From NCBI RefSeq assembly GCF_900095725.1, contig NZ_FMMP01000009.1, forward strand, positions 1 to 64,000: a DNA stretch of 64,000 nucleotides, given 5' to 3'. The first letter of the stretch is position 1. Each line of letters opens with the position of its first letter. This DNA comes from Cellulosilyticum sp. I15G10I2. Lineage in GTDB: Bacteria; Bacillota; Clostridia; Lachnospirales; Cellulosilyticaceae. The translations under genes and the position numbers were made by a program. Positions 33,735-42,476 of this stretch are shown here, piece by piece. The notes beneath the pieces are model-generated. The model was not told the DNA's origin. It did no database searches and was given only the letters and a program-made list of their open reading frames with translations.

Positions 33735-35066
33735 CTAGTTAATATAACCCTTACCTACTATAATCTGAATATCATACCCTATTGTCGTATTCGTTTGTAT
33801 AGAAGCACCTTTAAAATAAGTCTTAAACTGTTCTGCCTGTTGAATATCTTTAGCATATATTACTGTACTTTCTAGGTCACTTTTAGAATAGTTATCTATG
33901 CGTCCTACTTTATAGCCTTGCTTTTCAAGTGTATCTTTTATTTTTCCTGCTATCCCTGTAACCCCTGTTGCATTAAGCACTTCAATAGTAACTGTTTTAT
34001 CTATGACAGGTTCATTTTGAGTAGAAGTCTCTCCATTATTATCATCAGCTTCGCTTGGTGCAGCCTCTGTATCAAAGAACACATCTTCTATAAGGGCATC
34101 CATTGCTGCTCTATCAGGGAAGAAATAGGAAATGCCATTCTCGTATCTGCCTTCGCCCGGAATAGTATTAAATGATAAATAATTTAAATTAAAAGATTGT
34201 AAAAAAGGATAGTAGGATGCTATTTGTGTAAGGTTTACGTCAGTCTTAATATACGTAAATAATATAGGAATAATTTGCGGTATTTTCGTAATCATCTGAG
34301 GACTCATAACCTTCTGGGCAAAGGCTTTCAAAAACAGCTGCTGTACTTGAATACGATCTACATCCCCATTGAGATATTGTCTGAATCTTACCAGTTGCTC
34401 TGCTTTTTTACCGTCTAAGAGCTGAAGCCCCGCATCAAGATTGATATAAAGACCTTGCGCATTATCTGTATATCTCATCCTGCGAGGGACATCAACTTCA
34501 ACCCCGCCAATAGTATCTACTATTTTTCTAAAAGCTTCTAAATTTATAATAATGTGGTTATCTATTTTTATACCCAACATATTTTCTATTTGATTAATTG
34601 TAAAATCCCTAATATTCTCTATGCCTCCATAGGCTGTCATTTCATTTATTTTAGAAGTATAGATATTTGTTCCTTTATATTCTTTAAGTTTGCTGCGCTG
34701 AGTCTCTGTCCACTGAACTTTTGTATCACGAGGTATAGAAACTAGTTTAACCTTATTGGTCTTACTATTAAAATTAACTACAAAAATAACATCTGTTCTT
34801 ATACCATCTTCATCTACGCCAAACACAGCTATGGTTTGATTGATGACTGATGCTGCTTGTTTTTGATTTTCGAGTTCTTGCTCTTCGGCAGTTAATGACT
34901 CATTAGAGTCTATAACTTTGTTGTCATAAATAAAGCTGTAATATGCTCCTATTCCTATTCCTATAATAACAGTACATACTACCATTGTTATAGCAATAGC
35001 TTTCAAAAATATTTTAAGTAACTTTTTTTGTTGCACCATATTAAGCTCCTTATTCATTCTCTTCAT
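33735..35066 (-). CDS. LCP-family wall-polymer ligase with LytR C-terminal domain (copy 2)
   Basis: A 443-residue paralogue of the protein at 29363 with the same architecture: N-terminal helix (AITMVVCTVIIGIGIGAYYS), LCP domain (VSIPRDTKVQW; VRFRQYLNGDVDRIQVQQ) and LytR_C domain (VTIEVLNATGVTGIAGKIKD). It differs by an acidic linker (SEADDNNGETSTQNEP) before the LytR_C domain. Two starts are plausible: ATG 35066 after AGGGGGATAATCG, and a later ATG (MVQQKK) after AAGGAGCTTAAT. It is separated from the other envelope genes by nfo, SDR and dedA. Confidence 0.9.
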   Translation of the reverse strand: MKRMNKELNMVQQKKLLKIFLKAIAITMVVCTVIIGIGIGAYYSFIYDNKVIDSNESLTAEEQELENQKQAASVINQTIAVFGVDEDGIRTDVIFVVNFNSKTNKVKLVSIPRDTKVQWTETQRSKLKEYKGTNIYTSKINEMTAYGGIENIRDFTINQIENMLGIKIDNHIIINLEAFRKIVDTIGGVEVDVPRRMRYTDNAQGLYINLDAGLQLLDGKKAEQLVRFRQYLNGDVDRIQVQQLFLKAFAQKVMSPQMITKIPQIIPILFTYIKTDVNLTQIASYYPFLQSFNLNYLSFNTIPGEGRYENGISYFFPDRAAMDALIEDVFFDTEAAPSEADDNNGETSTQNEPVIDKTVTIEVLNATGVTGIAGKIKDTLEKQGYKVGRIDNYSKSDLESTVIYAKDIQQAEQFKTYFKGASIQTNTTIGYDIQIIVGKGYIN

Positions 35067-35238
35067 CGATTATCCCCCTAAGTATTTACACTAGCTATCA
35101 CCAATCTCTATTATAATATATAGTTATCTAGAAAAAAGTCGCTTTTTATTGTTGTAATTACTTTATGATATGATTGTAATTTGCTTGTAATATTTAATAA
35201 AAAGGATAGGCGTAAAAATCTATCTAGCTAATTAGTTA

Positions 35239-35266
35239 AAAAGCCAATCCCTAAGGATTGGCTTTT
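35239..35266 (-). terminator. Intrinsic terminator of rplM-rpsI
   Basis: AAAAGCCAATCC and GGATTGGCTTTT form a 12-bp stem with a 4-base loop, starting three bases after the rpsI stop and ending in T-rich sequence. Confidence 0.93.
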
Positions 35267-35268
35267 GA

Positions 35269-35661
35269 TTAACGTTTTGAGAACTGTGGTGCACGTCTTG
35301 CTGCTTTAAGACCGTATTTCTTTCTTTCTTTCATTCTAGGATCTCTTGTTAAGAAACCTTGTTTTTTAAGAACTGGACGGAAATCTCCATCAGCTTGAAG
35401 TAATGCACGGCTAATACCGTGACGAATTGCTCCAGCTTGACCTGTTGTTCCTCCACCAAATACATTTACACGTACATCAAACTTGCTAAGTGTATCAGTA
35501 AGAACTAAAGGTTGACGTGCAATAACTTTTAATGTCTCTAAACCAAAATATTCTTCAATGTCTCTTTTATTAATTGTGATTTTACCGTTTCCTGGTACAA
35601 GATAAACACGTGCTACTGAACTTTTACGTCTACCTGTTCCGTAATATCTAACTCCTATCAT
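35269..35661 (-). CDS. rpsI: 30S ribosomal protein S9
   Basis: A 130-residue uS9. [20 protein letters not shown] opens the protein, [20 protein letters not shown] forms the core, and the C-terminal tail RRAPQFSKR reaches the P-site tRNA. Follows rplM by 22 bases, the universal rplM-rpsI pair, and ends just before a strong terminator. Confidence 0.97.
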   Translation of the reverse strand: MIGVRYYGTGRRKSSVARVYLVPGNGKITINKRDIEEYFGLETLKVIARQPLVLTDTLSKFDVRVNVFGGGTTGQAGAIRHGISRALLQADGDFRPVLKKQGFLTRDPRMKERKKYGLKAARRAPQFSKR

Positions 35662-35683
35662 TTATGTTTCCTCCTCTCGATAC

Positions 35684-36115
35684 TTAGAATTTTAATTCTT
35701 CTGGTTTTTGTGCTTCATGATTATGCTCTGTTCCTGCATAAACACGTAATTTTGTAAGCATTTGTCTTCCTAAGCTATTCTTTGGAAGCATTCCTTTTAC
35801 AGCATGCATTACTACTCTTTCTGGATGTGTATCCATCATTTTGCGTGCTGTCGTTTCTTTAAGACCACCAGCGTATCCAGAGTGTCTTCTGTATAATTTT
35901 TGATCTAATTTTTTACCTGTAAATACTACCTTATCTGCATTAATTACTATAACATGATCACCACAATCAACATGAGGTGTATATGTTGGTTTGTTTTTTC
36001 CTCTTAGTACTGATGCTATTTGGCTTGAAAGTCTACCTACTGTTTGACCTGCAGCATCAACAACGTACCATTTTCTTTCAACAGTTCCGGCATTTGCCAT
36101 ATATGTTGTTCTCAT
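35684..36115 (-). CDS. rplM: 50S ribosomal protein L13
   Basis: A 143-residue uL13: [58 protein letters not shown] and [17 protein letters not shown] are all in family positions. The start follows GAGGGAATATA. Although downstream of truA, it has its own consensus promoter and a leader of about 95 bases. Confidence 0.97.
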   Translation of the reverse strand: MRTTYMANAGTVERKWYVVDAAGQTVGRLSSQIASVLRGKNKPTYTPHVDCGDHVIVINADKVVFTGKKLDQKLYRRHSGYAGGLKETTARKMMDTHPERVVMHAVKGMLPKNSLGRQMLTKLRVYAGTEHNHEAQKPEELKF

Positions 36116-36165
36116 TATATTCCCTCCTTCAGGATCTCTCGTATTTCTTTAAACCGTCTATATTA

Positions 36166-36194
36166 TATAAAATCCGGGGCTATTGGATTTTATA
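36166..36194 (-). promoter_or_regulatory. Leader hairpin upstream of rplM
   Basis: TATAAAATCC (36166-36175) pairs with GGATTTTATA (36185-36194) around a 9-base loop, inside the transcript that starts near 36212. The rplM leaders of many Firmicutes bind L13 for autoregulation; this hairpin is in the right place, but I cannot confirm the consensus. Confidence 0.4.
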
Positions 36195-36218
36195 AGTGGG
36201 CTTATTAACACAACTTAT

Positions 36219-36247
36219 ATTATATTATTTTGTAAAAACACTGTCAA
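36219..36247 (-). promoter_or_regulatory. Consensus sigma-A promoter of rplM-rpsI
   Basis: On the minus strand: TTGACA (36242-36247), 17-base spacer, TATAAT (36219-36224). An exact consensus match with ideal spacing, just downstream of the truA stop. Confidence 0.93.
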
Positions 36248-36289
36248 GCACTTTGTTACTGTTTGTCCTTATTTTATCCTTATTTCTAT

Positions 36290-37027
36290 CTAATCATAAT
36301 CAATCTTCAGCATCATAAGTCCTTCTGGCGGGGCCGTAGGCCCTGCTAAACCACGATCTTTACTTGCAATAATGTTTTTGACTGCTTCAGCTGGTAATTT
36401 ATTGGAGCCAACTTGAATTAGCGTTCCGGCTATAATTCTTACCATATTATATAAAAATCCATTGCCGCAAATCTCTATCGTTATCAGATCATCTTGCTGT
36501 GTAACCTGCAAATCATATACCGTTCTTACCGTTGAATTTACACTGCTTCCCGCCGAGCAAAAACATTTAAAATCATGCTCGCCGACAATATATTCAGCTG
36601 CCTCCCTCATGAGACTTATATCCAACTCATAGGGATAAAAATAAGCATATTTATAACTAAAAGGGTCACGTATCTTACTATTTAAAATCTGATAACGATA
36701 TGTTTTATGCTTTGCTCCATATCTAGGATGAAAATCTCCGGACACAACTTCCATATTTTTAACTACAATATCCTTGGGTAATTTACTATTAATAGCTTTG
36801 ATCAGATTATAGACAGGTATACTTGTCTCGGCGTCAAATACACAGCACTGCCCTCTTGCATGAACGCCCGTATCAGTTCTACCAGCACCAATGACTTCCA
36901 CCGGCTGCTGAATGATAGCAGCAATGCTCTTTTCCAAAACTTCTTGTATGCTTAAAGCATTATTTTGTTTTTGAAATCCATGATAGTTTGTGCCATCATA
37001 GGCCACTATCAATTTAAACCTTGGCAC
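36290..37027 (-). CDS. truA: tRNA pseudouridine synthase A
   Basis: A 245-residue TruA, which makes pseudouridine at positions 38-40 of the tRNA anticodon stem. The catalytic Asp is in GAGRTDTGVHARGQ; also RYGAKHKTYRYQIL and NGFLYNMVRIIAGTL. Full length. Position between ecfT and rplM is the usual Firmicutes order, but here 586 bp of repeat sequence separates it from ecfT. Confidence 0.95.
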   Translation of the reverse strand: MPRFKLIVAYDGTNYHGFQKQNNALSIQEVLEKSIAAIIQQPVEVIGAGRTDTGVHARGQCCVFDAETSIPVYNLIKAINSKLPKDIVVKNMEVVSGDFHPRYGAKHKTYRYQILNSKIRDPFSYKYAYFYPYELDISLMREAAEYIVGEHDFKCFCSAGSSVNSTVRTVYDLQVTQQDDLITIEICGNGFLYNMVRIIAGTLIQVGSNKLPAEAVKNIIASKDRGLAGPTAPPEGLMMLKIDYD

Positions 37028-37075
37028 AGACTTCTCCTCCTTGGTATATTTAAGGTGATATGAAATTTCTAAGGA

Positions 37076-37140
37076 CTAGCTTGGCAGGGCGTGATAACTT
37101 TCGACTCGGGTTTGGCTGTGGCAGACTGTCCAAAAACTAC
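37076..37140 (+). repeat. Variant copy of the conserved-loop element (copy C, left part)
   Basis: Begins CTAGC then GGCAGG, and carries TTCGACTCGGGTTTGGCTGT, the first half of the conserved loop. It then continues GGCAGACTGTCC like copy A. GTGGCAGACTGTC (37118-37130) is the exact reverse complement of 37389-37401, on the far side of palindromic repeat E2. Confidence 0.65.
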
Positions 37141-37154
37141 TAGTCATAGTTTTC

Positions 37155-37358
37155 AAGAGGTCCGCAGGGGAATTTTAGGGTTCTCCAGTTACTCGCTTGC
37201 GTATTTCTAAAAATCTAAGCACTTTCTTCAAATGAACGGTCGAAACTCGCTGCGCTCAAACAGTCTCCCTAAGAACCATTTGAATAAACTGCTAAGATTT
37301 TCTTCACGAAATACTCCAGAGGCAACTTCCAAACCCTAAAATCTCCCTCTGCTAGACT
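37155..37358. repeat. Imperfectly palindromic ~200-bp repeat (copy E2)
   Basis: Matches 33168-33370 almost base for base. Its outer stem is ATTTTAGGGTT (37172-37182) with AACCCTAAAAT (37332-37342), where E1 has A-T in place of the third G-C, a compensatory change. It is preceded by AAGAGGTCCGCAGGGG, whose first 11 bases can pair with GCGGACTTCTT at 37586-37596. Confidence 0.8.
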
Positions 37359-37388
37359 CTGCGTTATCTAGGCTTTAATTAATTTTAA

Positions 37389-37401
37389 GACAGTCTGCCA
37401 C
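37389..37401 (+). repeat. Right-hand partner of variant copy C
   Basis: GACAGTCTGCCAC, exact 13-base reverse complement of 37118-37130. The two arms enclose repeat E2. Confidence 0.5.
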
Positions 37402-37502
37402 TACTAAAGTCAATAGTTCTTAAAGCCTTAACTTCTATCTCGATTTTTCTTCCAAAAATTAATAATATTCTTTAATAACTTTAAGTTTAAGATGAATAGC
37501 AA

Positions 37503-37583
37503 AGTAGTCAGGGGATGTTTTTTGACTCGACTCGGGTTTGGCAGTGGGTAGGCGGGAGAGGCAAAAAATATCCCCTGACTGCT
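37503..37583 (+). repeat. Conserved-loop hairpin element (copy D)
   Basis: Arms 37503-37524 and 37562-37583 pair at all 22 positions allowing two G-U wobbles, at the same two positions as copy B, in a plus-strand RNA. The 37-nt loop contains CTCGACTCGGGTTTGGCAGT followed by GGGTAGGCGGGAGAG. It is followed by GAGCGGACTTCTT. It ends about 30 bases from the ecfT stop codon. Confidence 0.85.
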
Positions 37584-37613
37584 GAGCGGACTTCTTGCAA
37601 CACCTCTATCTTT

Positions 37614-38405
37614 TTACAACGCTATACACCCTATCATAAACACGATCCCTATTACAAATGCATAGACATCCCTTCTCCTGTATTGCAGACTATTCATCCT
37701 CGTCCGTCCCTCACCGCCACGATAACATCTAGCTTCCATAGCCATAGCGAGTTCTTCTGCTCGTCTAAAGGCTGATATAAAAAGCGGCACCATAATAGGT
37801 ATCATAGCTTTAGCACGTTTTACAATATTTCCGGTTTCAAAATCTGCCCCTCTTGCCATTTGGGCTTTCATAATCTTATCTGTTTCTTCTAATAAAATAG
37901 GGATAAATCTAAGCGAAATACTCATCATCATTGCGATCTCATGGGCTGGAACACCTATTTTTCTAAATGGATTAAGAAGGGATTCTATCCCGTCTGTAAG
38001 TTCTATAGGCGAAGTTGTTAAAGTAAGAAGCGATGATCCTACTATCAAAAGTATTAATCTCGTTCCCATCATAAGTGCCGTTTTAAGCCCCTGCTCTGTA
38101 ATACTTATAAAGTGCCAGCTCACAAGCACCCTGCCTCCTGGCGTAAAAAATATATTAAGGGCTACAGTAAATAAAAGTATAAAAGCAATTCCCCTAAGTC
38201 CTTTTAACATAAACTGCAAAGGAACACGGCTTACTTTTATGGCTAAATAGAGTGCTGCCGCTATAAAAGCATAACCCACAAAATATTTAATAAAAAACAG
38301 ACTGATGATATATATAAATGTAACAAGTATTTTAGTTCTTGGATCTAATTTATGAATAGAAGAAGAAACAGGATAATATTGTCCTATTGTTATATCACGA
38401 ATCAT
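37614..38405 (-). CDS. ecfT: ECF transporter transmembrane subunit EcfT
   Basis: A 263-residue EcfT, the scaffold that couples the two ATPases to interchangeable substrate-binding S components for vitamins and metals. Five or six helices. The two Ala-Arg coupling motifs are readable as AQMARGADFET and AMEARCYRGGEGRTR. It overlaps the end of ecfA2 by 11 bases. No S component is next to it, so it serves dispersed ones. Confidence 0.94.
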   Translation of the reverse strand: MIRDITIGQYYPVSSSIHKLDPRTKILVTFIYIISLFFIKYFVGYAFIAAALYLAIKVSRVPLQFMLKGLRGIAFILLFTVALNIFFTPGGRVLVSWHFISITEQGLKTALMMGTRLILLIVGSSLLTLTTSPIELTDGIESLLNPFRKIGVPAHEIAMMMSISLRFIPILLEETDKIMKAQMARGADFETGNIVKRAKAMIPIMVPLFISAFRRAEELAMAMEARCYRGGEGRTRMNSLQYRRRDVYAFVIGIVFMIGCIAL

Positions 38406-39264
38406 AAGTACCTCCAGCTATTCTTAAATAATCCTTAATAATCTTTGCAGCTTCTTCTACAGTTAAAACATCTGTGTCTATTGCCATACCTTTATTTTTA
38501 AGTGCCTCTAATATATAACGAACCTGCGGCATAGCAAGTCCTATTTCCTCAAGTTTTTTACCTTCTTTAAACACTTCTCTGGTACTTCCTTGATAAGCTA
38601 TTTTACCTTGATAGAGTACAATAAGTTTTTGCGCATATTTCGCCATATCTTCCATACTGTGTGATATAAGTACAATAGTTAGGTTAAGGTCTTCGTGCAT
38701 TTGTTTGAGTTGGTTAAACAACGCAGTTCTGCCTTTAGGATCGAGACCTGCTGTTGGTTCATCTAAAATAAGTATATGCGGCTTCATAGCAAGTACTCCT
38801 GCAATTGCCACTCTTCTCTTTTGCCCTCCAGAAAGCTCAAATGGGGATTTATCATAATATTGCTCATCAAGACCTACTGCAGTTAGTGCATAACGTATGC
38901 GTTCATCTATTTGTTCTTTAGATAAGCCTAGATTTTTGGGACCAAATGCAACATCTTCATATACAGTCATTTCGAAGAGCTGATACTCCGGATATTGAAA
39001 AACAAGACCTACTTGTTGTCTTATCTTTCTTTTATCTACCCCATCTGCATGAATATCTTGTCCCTTAATAAGTACTTGCCCCGTGCTTGGCTTTATGAGC
39101 CCATTAAACATCTGAATAAGGGTACTCTTACCAGATCCAGTGTGACCTATAATGCCTAAAAAATCTCCGTCTTGTATTTCTATATTAATATCTTCTAACG
39201 CCACCTTTTGAAACGGCGTATTAGGGTTATAGATATGGGTAAGATGGTTTATCTTGATTGCCAT
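38395..39264 (-). CDS. ecfA2: ECF transporter ATPase EcfA2
   Basis: A 289-residue ABC ATPase: Walker [41 protein letters not shown] as Q-loop, signature [20 protein letters not shown], Walker [26 protein letters not shown] is the EcfA2-type Q-loop. The C-terminal domain (about 215-289) contacts its partner. It overlaps ecfA1 by 16 bases, so the pair is translationally coupled. Confidence 0.95.
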   Translation of the reverse strand: MAIKINHLTHIYNPNTPFQKVALEDINIEIQDGDFLGIIGHTGSGKSTLIQMFNGLIKPSTGQVLIKGQDIHADGVDKRKIRQQVGLVFQYPEYQLFEMTVYEDVAFGPKNLGLSKEQIDERIRYALTAVGLDEQYYDKSPFELSGGQKRRVAIAGVLAMKPHILILDEPTAGLDPKGRTALFNQLKQMHEDLNLTIVLISHSMEDMAKYAQKLIVLYQGKIAYQGSTREVFKEGKKLEEIGLAMPQVRYILEALKNKGMAIDTDVLTVEEAAKIIKDYLRIAGGTYDS

Positions 39265-40112
39265 ATTGCGTTCACCACCTCTTCAAGTGTTAATAAATCC
39301 GGCTTAAAAGAAAAACCTTCCTTATTAAGTAAATAAATAAGATACGTTGTATCTGGCACATCAAGTCCTATTTCTTTTAGTACTTCTACTTGCTGAAATA
39401 CGTCCCTTGGAGATCCCTCTAATACTATCTCACCTTTTTCCATTACAATAATGCGATCTGCAAGTATTGCCTCCTGCATATAATGCGTGATATGAACAAT
39501 GGTAATACCATACTCCTTATTAAGCTTATTCATTGTCTGCATAACTTGCTTCCTGCCAATTGGGTCAAGCATTGCTGTTGATTCATCAAATACAATACAC
39601 GCAGGCTTCATGGCGATAACACCTGCAATCGCAATACGCTGCTTTTGACCACCTGATAGTTGATTTGGAGATCTTCTTTTATATTCACTCATCCCTACTG
39701 TATCTAGTGCATTATCTACTCTCATTCTAATTTCATCTGGTGCGATTCCTATATTTTCAGGTCCAAAAGCCACATCTTCTTCAACAATAGTCGCTACAAT
39801 CTGATTATCAGGATTCTGAAAAACCATGCCAACTTCTCTTCTTACATCCCAAATATTTTTAGGATCAGTGGCATCTATGCCACTGATAAATAAGGTACCC
39901 TCTTTAGGCGTTAAAATCCCATTAAGATGCTTTGCAAAAGTTGATTTTCCAGAACCATTATGTCCAAGAATAACTAAAAATTCACCCTTATTAATTGAAA
40001 CACTTACATGGTTAAGTGCTGTAATGGCATCTTTTTTTATGCCATCTTCGTCATAATTATAATATTCAAATAAGATATTGTCAGCATTGATGATCGAATC
40101 CATAAGTGACAC
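39249..40112 (-). CDS. ecfA1: ECF transporter ATPase EcfA1
   Basis: A 287-residue ABC ATPase: Walker [22 protein letters not shown]-loop [20 protein letters not shown], signature [20 protein letters not shown]. In Walker B the usual DEPT reads [12 protein letters not shown], characteristic of EcfA1. First gene of ecfA1-ecfA2-ecfT; a terminator after rplQ separates it from the ribosomal operon, so it probably has its own promoter in the 130 bases upstream. Confidence 0.95.
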   Translation of the reverse strand: MSLMDSIINADNILFEYYNYDEDGIKKDAITALNHVSVSINKGEFLVILGHNGSGKSTFAKHLNGILTPKEGTLFISGIDATDPKNIWDVRREVGMVFQNPDNQIVATIVEEDVAFGPENIGIAPDEIRMRVDNALDTVGMSEYKRRSPNQLSGGQKQRIAIAGVIAMKPACIVFDESTAMLDPIGRKQVMQTMNKLNKEYGITIVHITHYMQEAILADRIIVMEKGEIVLEGSPRDVFQQVEVLKEIGLDVPDTTYLIYLLNKEGFSFKPDLLTLEEVVNAIWQSR

Positions 40113-40230
40113 TCCTTTGTTATATGTATATATAAATTTTCAATATGTTCTATCTTTAATTAAAGATTTATATCTACACATAAAATTGCTACAGGCTTAA
40201 AAACCTACCCTAGTAACTATTAATTTATGA

Positions 40231-40261
40231 AGAAAAGGGATTAAGAACAGTTCTTAATCCC
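40231..40261 (-). terminator. Intrinsic terminator after rplQ
   Basis: GGGATTAAGAA (40237-40247) and TTCTTAATCCC (40251-40261) form an 11-bp stem with a 3-base loop, followed on the minus strand by TTTTCTTC. It marks the end of the S10-spc-alpha superoperon. Confidence 0.88.
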
Positions 40262-40267
40262 TGAATG

Positions 40268-40795
40268 TTATACTAATTCAATAATTACTTCTTCTGCTCC
40301 ATCACCTTTACGAGGTCCGATTTTGATGATTCTTGTGTAACCACCATTACGGTCTGCATATTTTGGTGCGATTTGGCTAAATAATTTATCTGGTAAATCA
40401 ACTTTTTTAGCTTGTCTTCTTTTAGCAGTATCAACTTCTGTTACAGGGTATAACACCTTTAACATTTGTCTTCTTGCATGTAAACGAGAAGCACTATCTT
40501 TTTTGATTGTTTTTTCGATCTCTTCAAATACAGTTACTTTTTTACCATCTACAACTTCTTTAACACGTTTACCATTAACGTCTTTTTTAGGTTGTTTTGC
40601 TGTAATAGTAACCTCTTCATAATTATCTTTTTCACGAACAGCCATTGCAATTAAGCCTTCCGCTATTTTACGGATTTCTTTTGCTTTAGATACAGTTGTT
40701 CTAATTTTTCCATGGTATAAGAGATTTGTAACTTGGTTACGTAAAAGTGCCATACGTCCAGCAGCGTCACGTCCAAGCTTTCTTTGTCCAGCCAT
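40268..40795 (-). CDS. rplQ: 50S ribosomal protein L17, long form
   Basis: A 175-residue bL17; Bacillus and E. coli forms have about 120-127. [20 protein letters not shown] and the C-terminal [20 protein letters not shown] are standard. The extra 50 or so residues (about 58-110: [20 protein letters not shown] and onward) are a lysine-rich insertion between the two halves, as found in several Clostridia. Last gene of the superoperon. Confidence 0.96.
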   Translation of the reverse strand: MAGQRKLGRDAAGRMALLRNQVTNLLYHGKIRTTVSKAKEIRKIAEGLIAMAVREKDNYEEVTITAKQPKKDVNGKRVKEVVDGKKVTVFEEIEKTIKKDSASRLHARRQMLKVLYPVTEVDTAKRRQAKKVDLPDKLFSQIAPKYADRNGGYTRIIKIGPRKGDGAEEVIIELV

Positions 40796-40819
40796 GCTCT
40801 ACCTCCTTTTTGTTTGCCA

Positions 40820-41779
40820 TCAATCTTCACTTGGTCTTAGTGCAAAACCAAGTTCTTCAAGTTTTTGGAATACCTCTTCTAATGATTTGCGTCCTAAATT
40901 ACGAACTTTCATCATTTCTTCTTCTGTTTTGTTCGTTAAGTCTTCAACTGTGTTAATTCCCGCACGTTTTAGACAGTTGAATGATCTTACAGAAAGGTCA
41001 AGTTCTTCTATAGTCATTTCTAAAGTTTTTTCTTTAGAATCATCTTCTTTTGTAACCATTATTTCTGTTGTACGAGCGTTTTCTGATAAGTCAATGAATA
41101 GATTTAAATGTTCACTTAAAACTTTCGCAGCAAGACTCACAGCCTCATCTGGTTTTAAAGTCCCATTAGTCCAAACTTCTAAAGTTAACTTATCATAATC
41201 TGTTTGCTGACCTACACGGGTATCTTCAACTGTAAAATTCACACGCTCAACAGGAGTAAAATTCGCATCGATTGGAATAACGCCTATTGGAAGCTCTGTT
41301 TTTTTAAGTTTATCAACACCTTCATATCCACGACCTCTTGTAATAGTCATTTCAATGCATAAATTTGAGTTTGCACCACCATTTAAAGTAGCAATATGAA
41401 GCTCTGGATTAAGAATTTCTATTTCTGGACCACATTTAATATCTGCTCCTGTAATAGCACCCTCTCCTGTTGCTTCAATATAAACTATTTTTGGTTCAAC
41501 AGTTACACTTGTATCACGAATTGCAAGACCTTTTAAGTTAAGTATGATTTCTATAACATCTTCTTTAACTTGAGGAATCGAACTAAATTCATGAAGTACA
41601 CCATCTATTTTGATACTACTTATAGCAGAACCTGGAAGTGAAGAAGAAAGGATTCTACGAAGGCTGTTGCCAAGTGTAATCCCGTATCCTCTCTCCAATG
41701 GCTCAACTACGAAGCACCCATATTTACCATCTGCGGATAACTCTTTAATCTCAATTTGTGGTTTTTCAAATTCTAACAT
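40820..41779 (-). CDS. rpoA: RNA polymerase alpha subunit
   Basis: A 319-residue alpha subunit. The N-terminal domain carries [20 protein letters not shown]-type dimerisation motifs (here [20 protein letters not shown]) and [20 protein letters not shown]. The C-terminal domain has [20 protein letters not shown] and [12 protein letters not shown] for binding UP elements and activators. Between rpsD and rplQ as in all Firmicutes. Confidence 0.98.
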   Translation of the reverse strand: MLEFEKPQIEIKELSADGKYGCFVVEPLERGYGITLGNSLRRILSSSLPGSAISSIKIDGVLHEFSSIPQVKEDVIEIILNLKGLAIRDTSVTVEPKIVYIEATGEGAITGADIKCGPEIEILNPELHIATLNGGANSNLCIEMTITRGRGYEGVDKLKKTELPIGVIPIDANFTPVERVNFTVEDTRVGQQTDYDKLTLEVWTNGTLKPDEAVSLAAKVLSEHLNLFIDLSENARTTEIMVTKEDDSKEKTLEMTIEELDLSVRSFNCLKRAGINTVEDLTNKTEEEMMKVRNLGRKSLEEVFQKLEELGFALRPSED

Positions 41780-41830
41780 CGGATAAACCCTCCTTTGGTT
41801 TTAAAATAAAATATTGAGGGTGACGAACTA

Positions 41831-42457
41831 TTACTTAGAGTAAAGCTCAACGATAAGTGTTTCTTCGATGTCTGTATCTATTTGCTCTCTAGCTGGTACC
41901 GCTTTCACTGTTCCTCTAAGGTTTTCAATGTCGCCTTCTAACCATTCTGGTACAATACGAGAAGCTGTTACTTCAGTGATTAGTTTAAAACGCTCAAATG
42001 TTTTTGCATCTTCTTTAACTTCAATAACATCGCCGATACGCACTTGGTAAGATGGAATGTTAACTCTTTTACCATTAACTACGATTAAGTTATGTCTTAC
42101 AACTTGTCTAGCCTCTGTACGTGAACGTCCAAGTCCAAGACGATATACCACATTATCTAAACGAAGTTCAAGGTAACGAAGTAAGTTTTCACCTGTAATA
42201 CCTTTTTTACGATCTGCTTCTTCAAAATAAGTTCTGAATTTACCTTCAAGAACACCATATATTCTTTTTGCTTTTTGTTTTTCACGTAATTGCTTGCCAT
42301 ATTCGGACAATTTTTTCTTAGCTTGACCGTGTTGACCTGGCGCATAAGGTCTTTTTTCTACTGAACACGCCGCTGAAAAACATCTTTCGCCTTTAAGAAA
42401 TAATTGCTTTCCTTCACGACGGCATTGTTTACATTTTGAACCAATATATCTAGCCAT
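41831..42457 (-). CDS. rpsD: 30S ribosomal protein S4, zinc-binding form
   Basis: A 208-residue uS4, a primary 16S rRNA binder. C9-x2-C12-x13-C26-x4-C31 near the N-terminus (KCKQCRR; RCFSAAC) forms the zinc site of the C+ type. The S4 RNA-binding domain follows ([20 protein letters not shown]). In Bacillus rpsD is a separate autoregulated gene; here it remains in the alpha operon between rpsK and rpoA. Confidence 0.97.
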   Translation of the reverse strand: MARYIGSKCKQCRREGKQLFLKGERCFSAACSVEKRPYAPGQHGQAKKKLSEYGKQLREKQKAKRIYGVLEGKFRTYFEEADRKKGITGENLLRYLELRLDNVVYRLGLGRSRTEARQVVRHNLIVVNGKRVNIPSYQVRIGDVIEVKEDAKTFERFKLITEVTASRIVPEWLEGDIENLRGTVKAVPAREQIDTDIEETLIVELYSK

Positions 42458-42476
42458 TTTTTATCTACACCTCCTA

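Noticed and set aside
37515-37775. Plus-strand ORF of 86 codons across hairpin copy D
   Set aside because: It begins inside the hairpin arm and runs antisense into ecfT; no ribosome binding site or similarity.
37614-40112. ecfA1A2T as part of the electron-transfer system
   Set aside because: This is the housekeeping ECF module in its usual place after rplQ; a link to FMN transport is only a possibility, mentioned under the electron-transfer finding.
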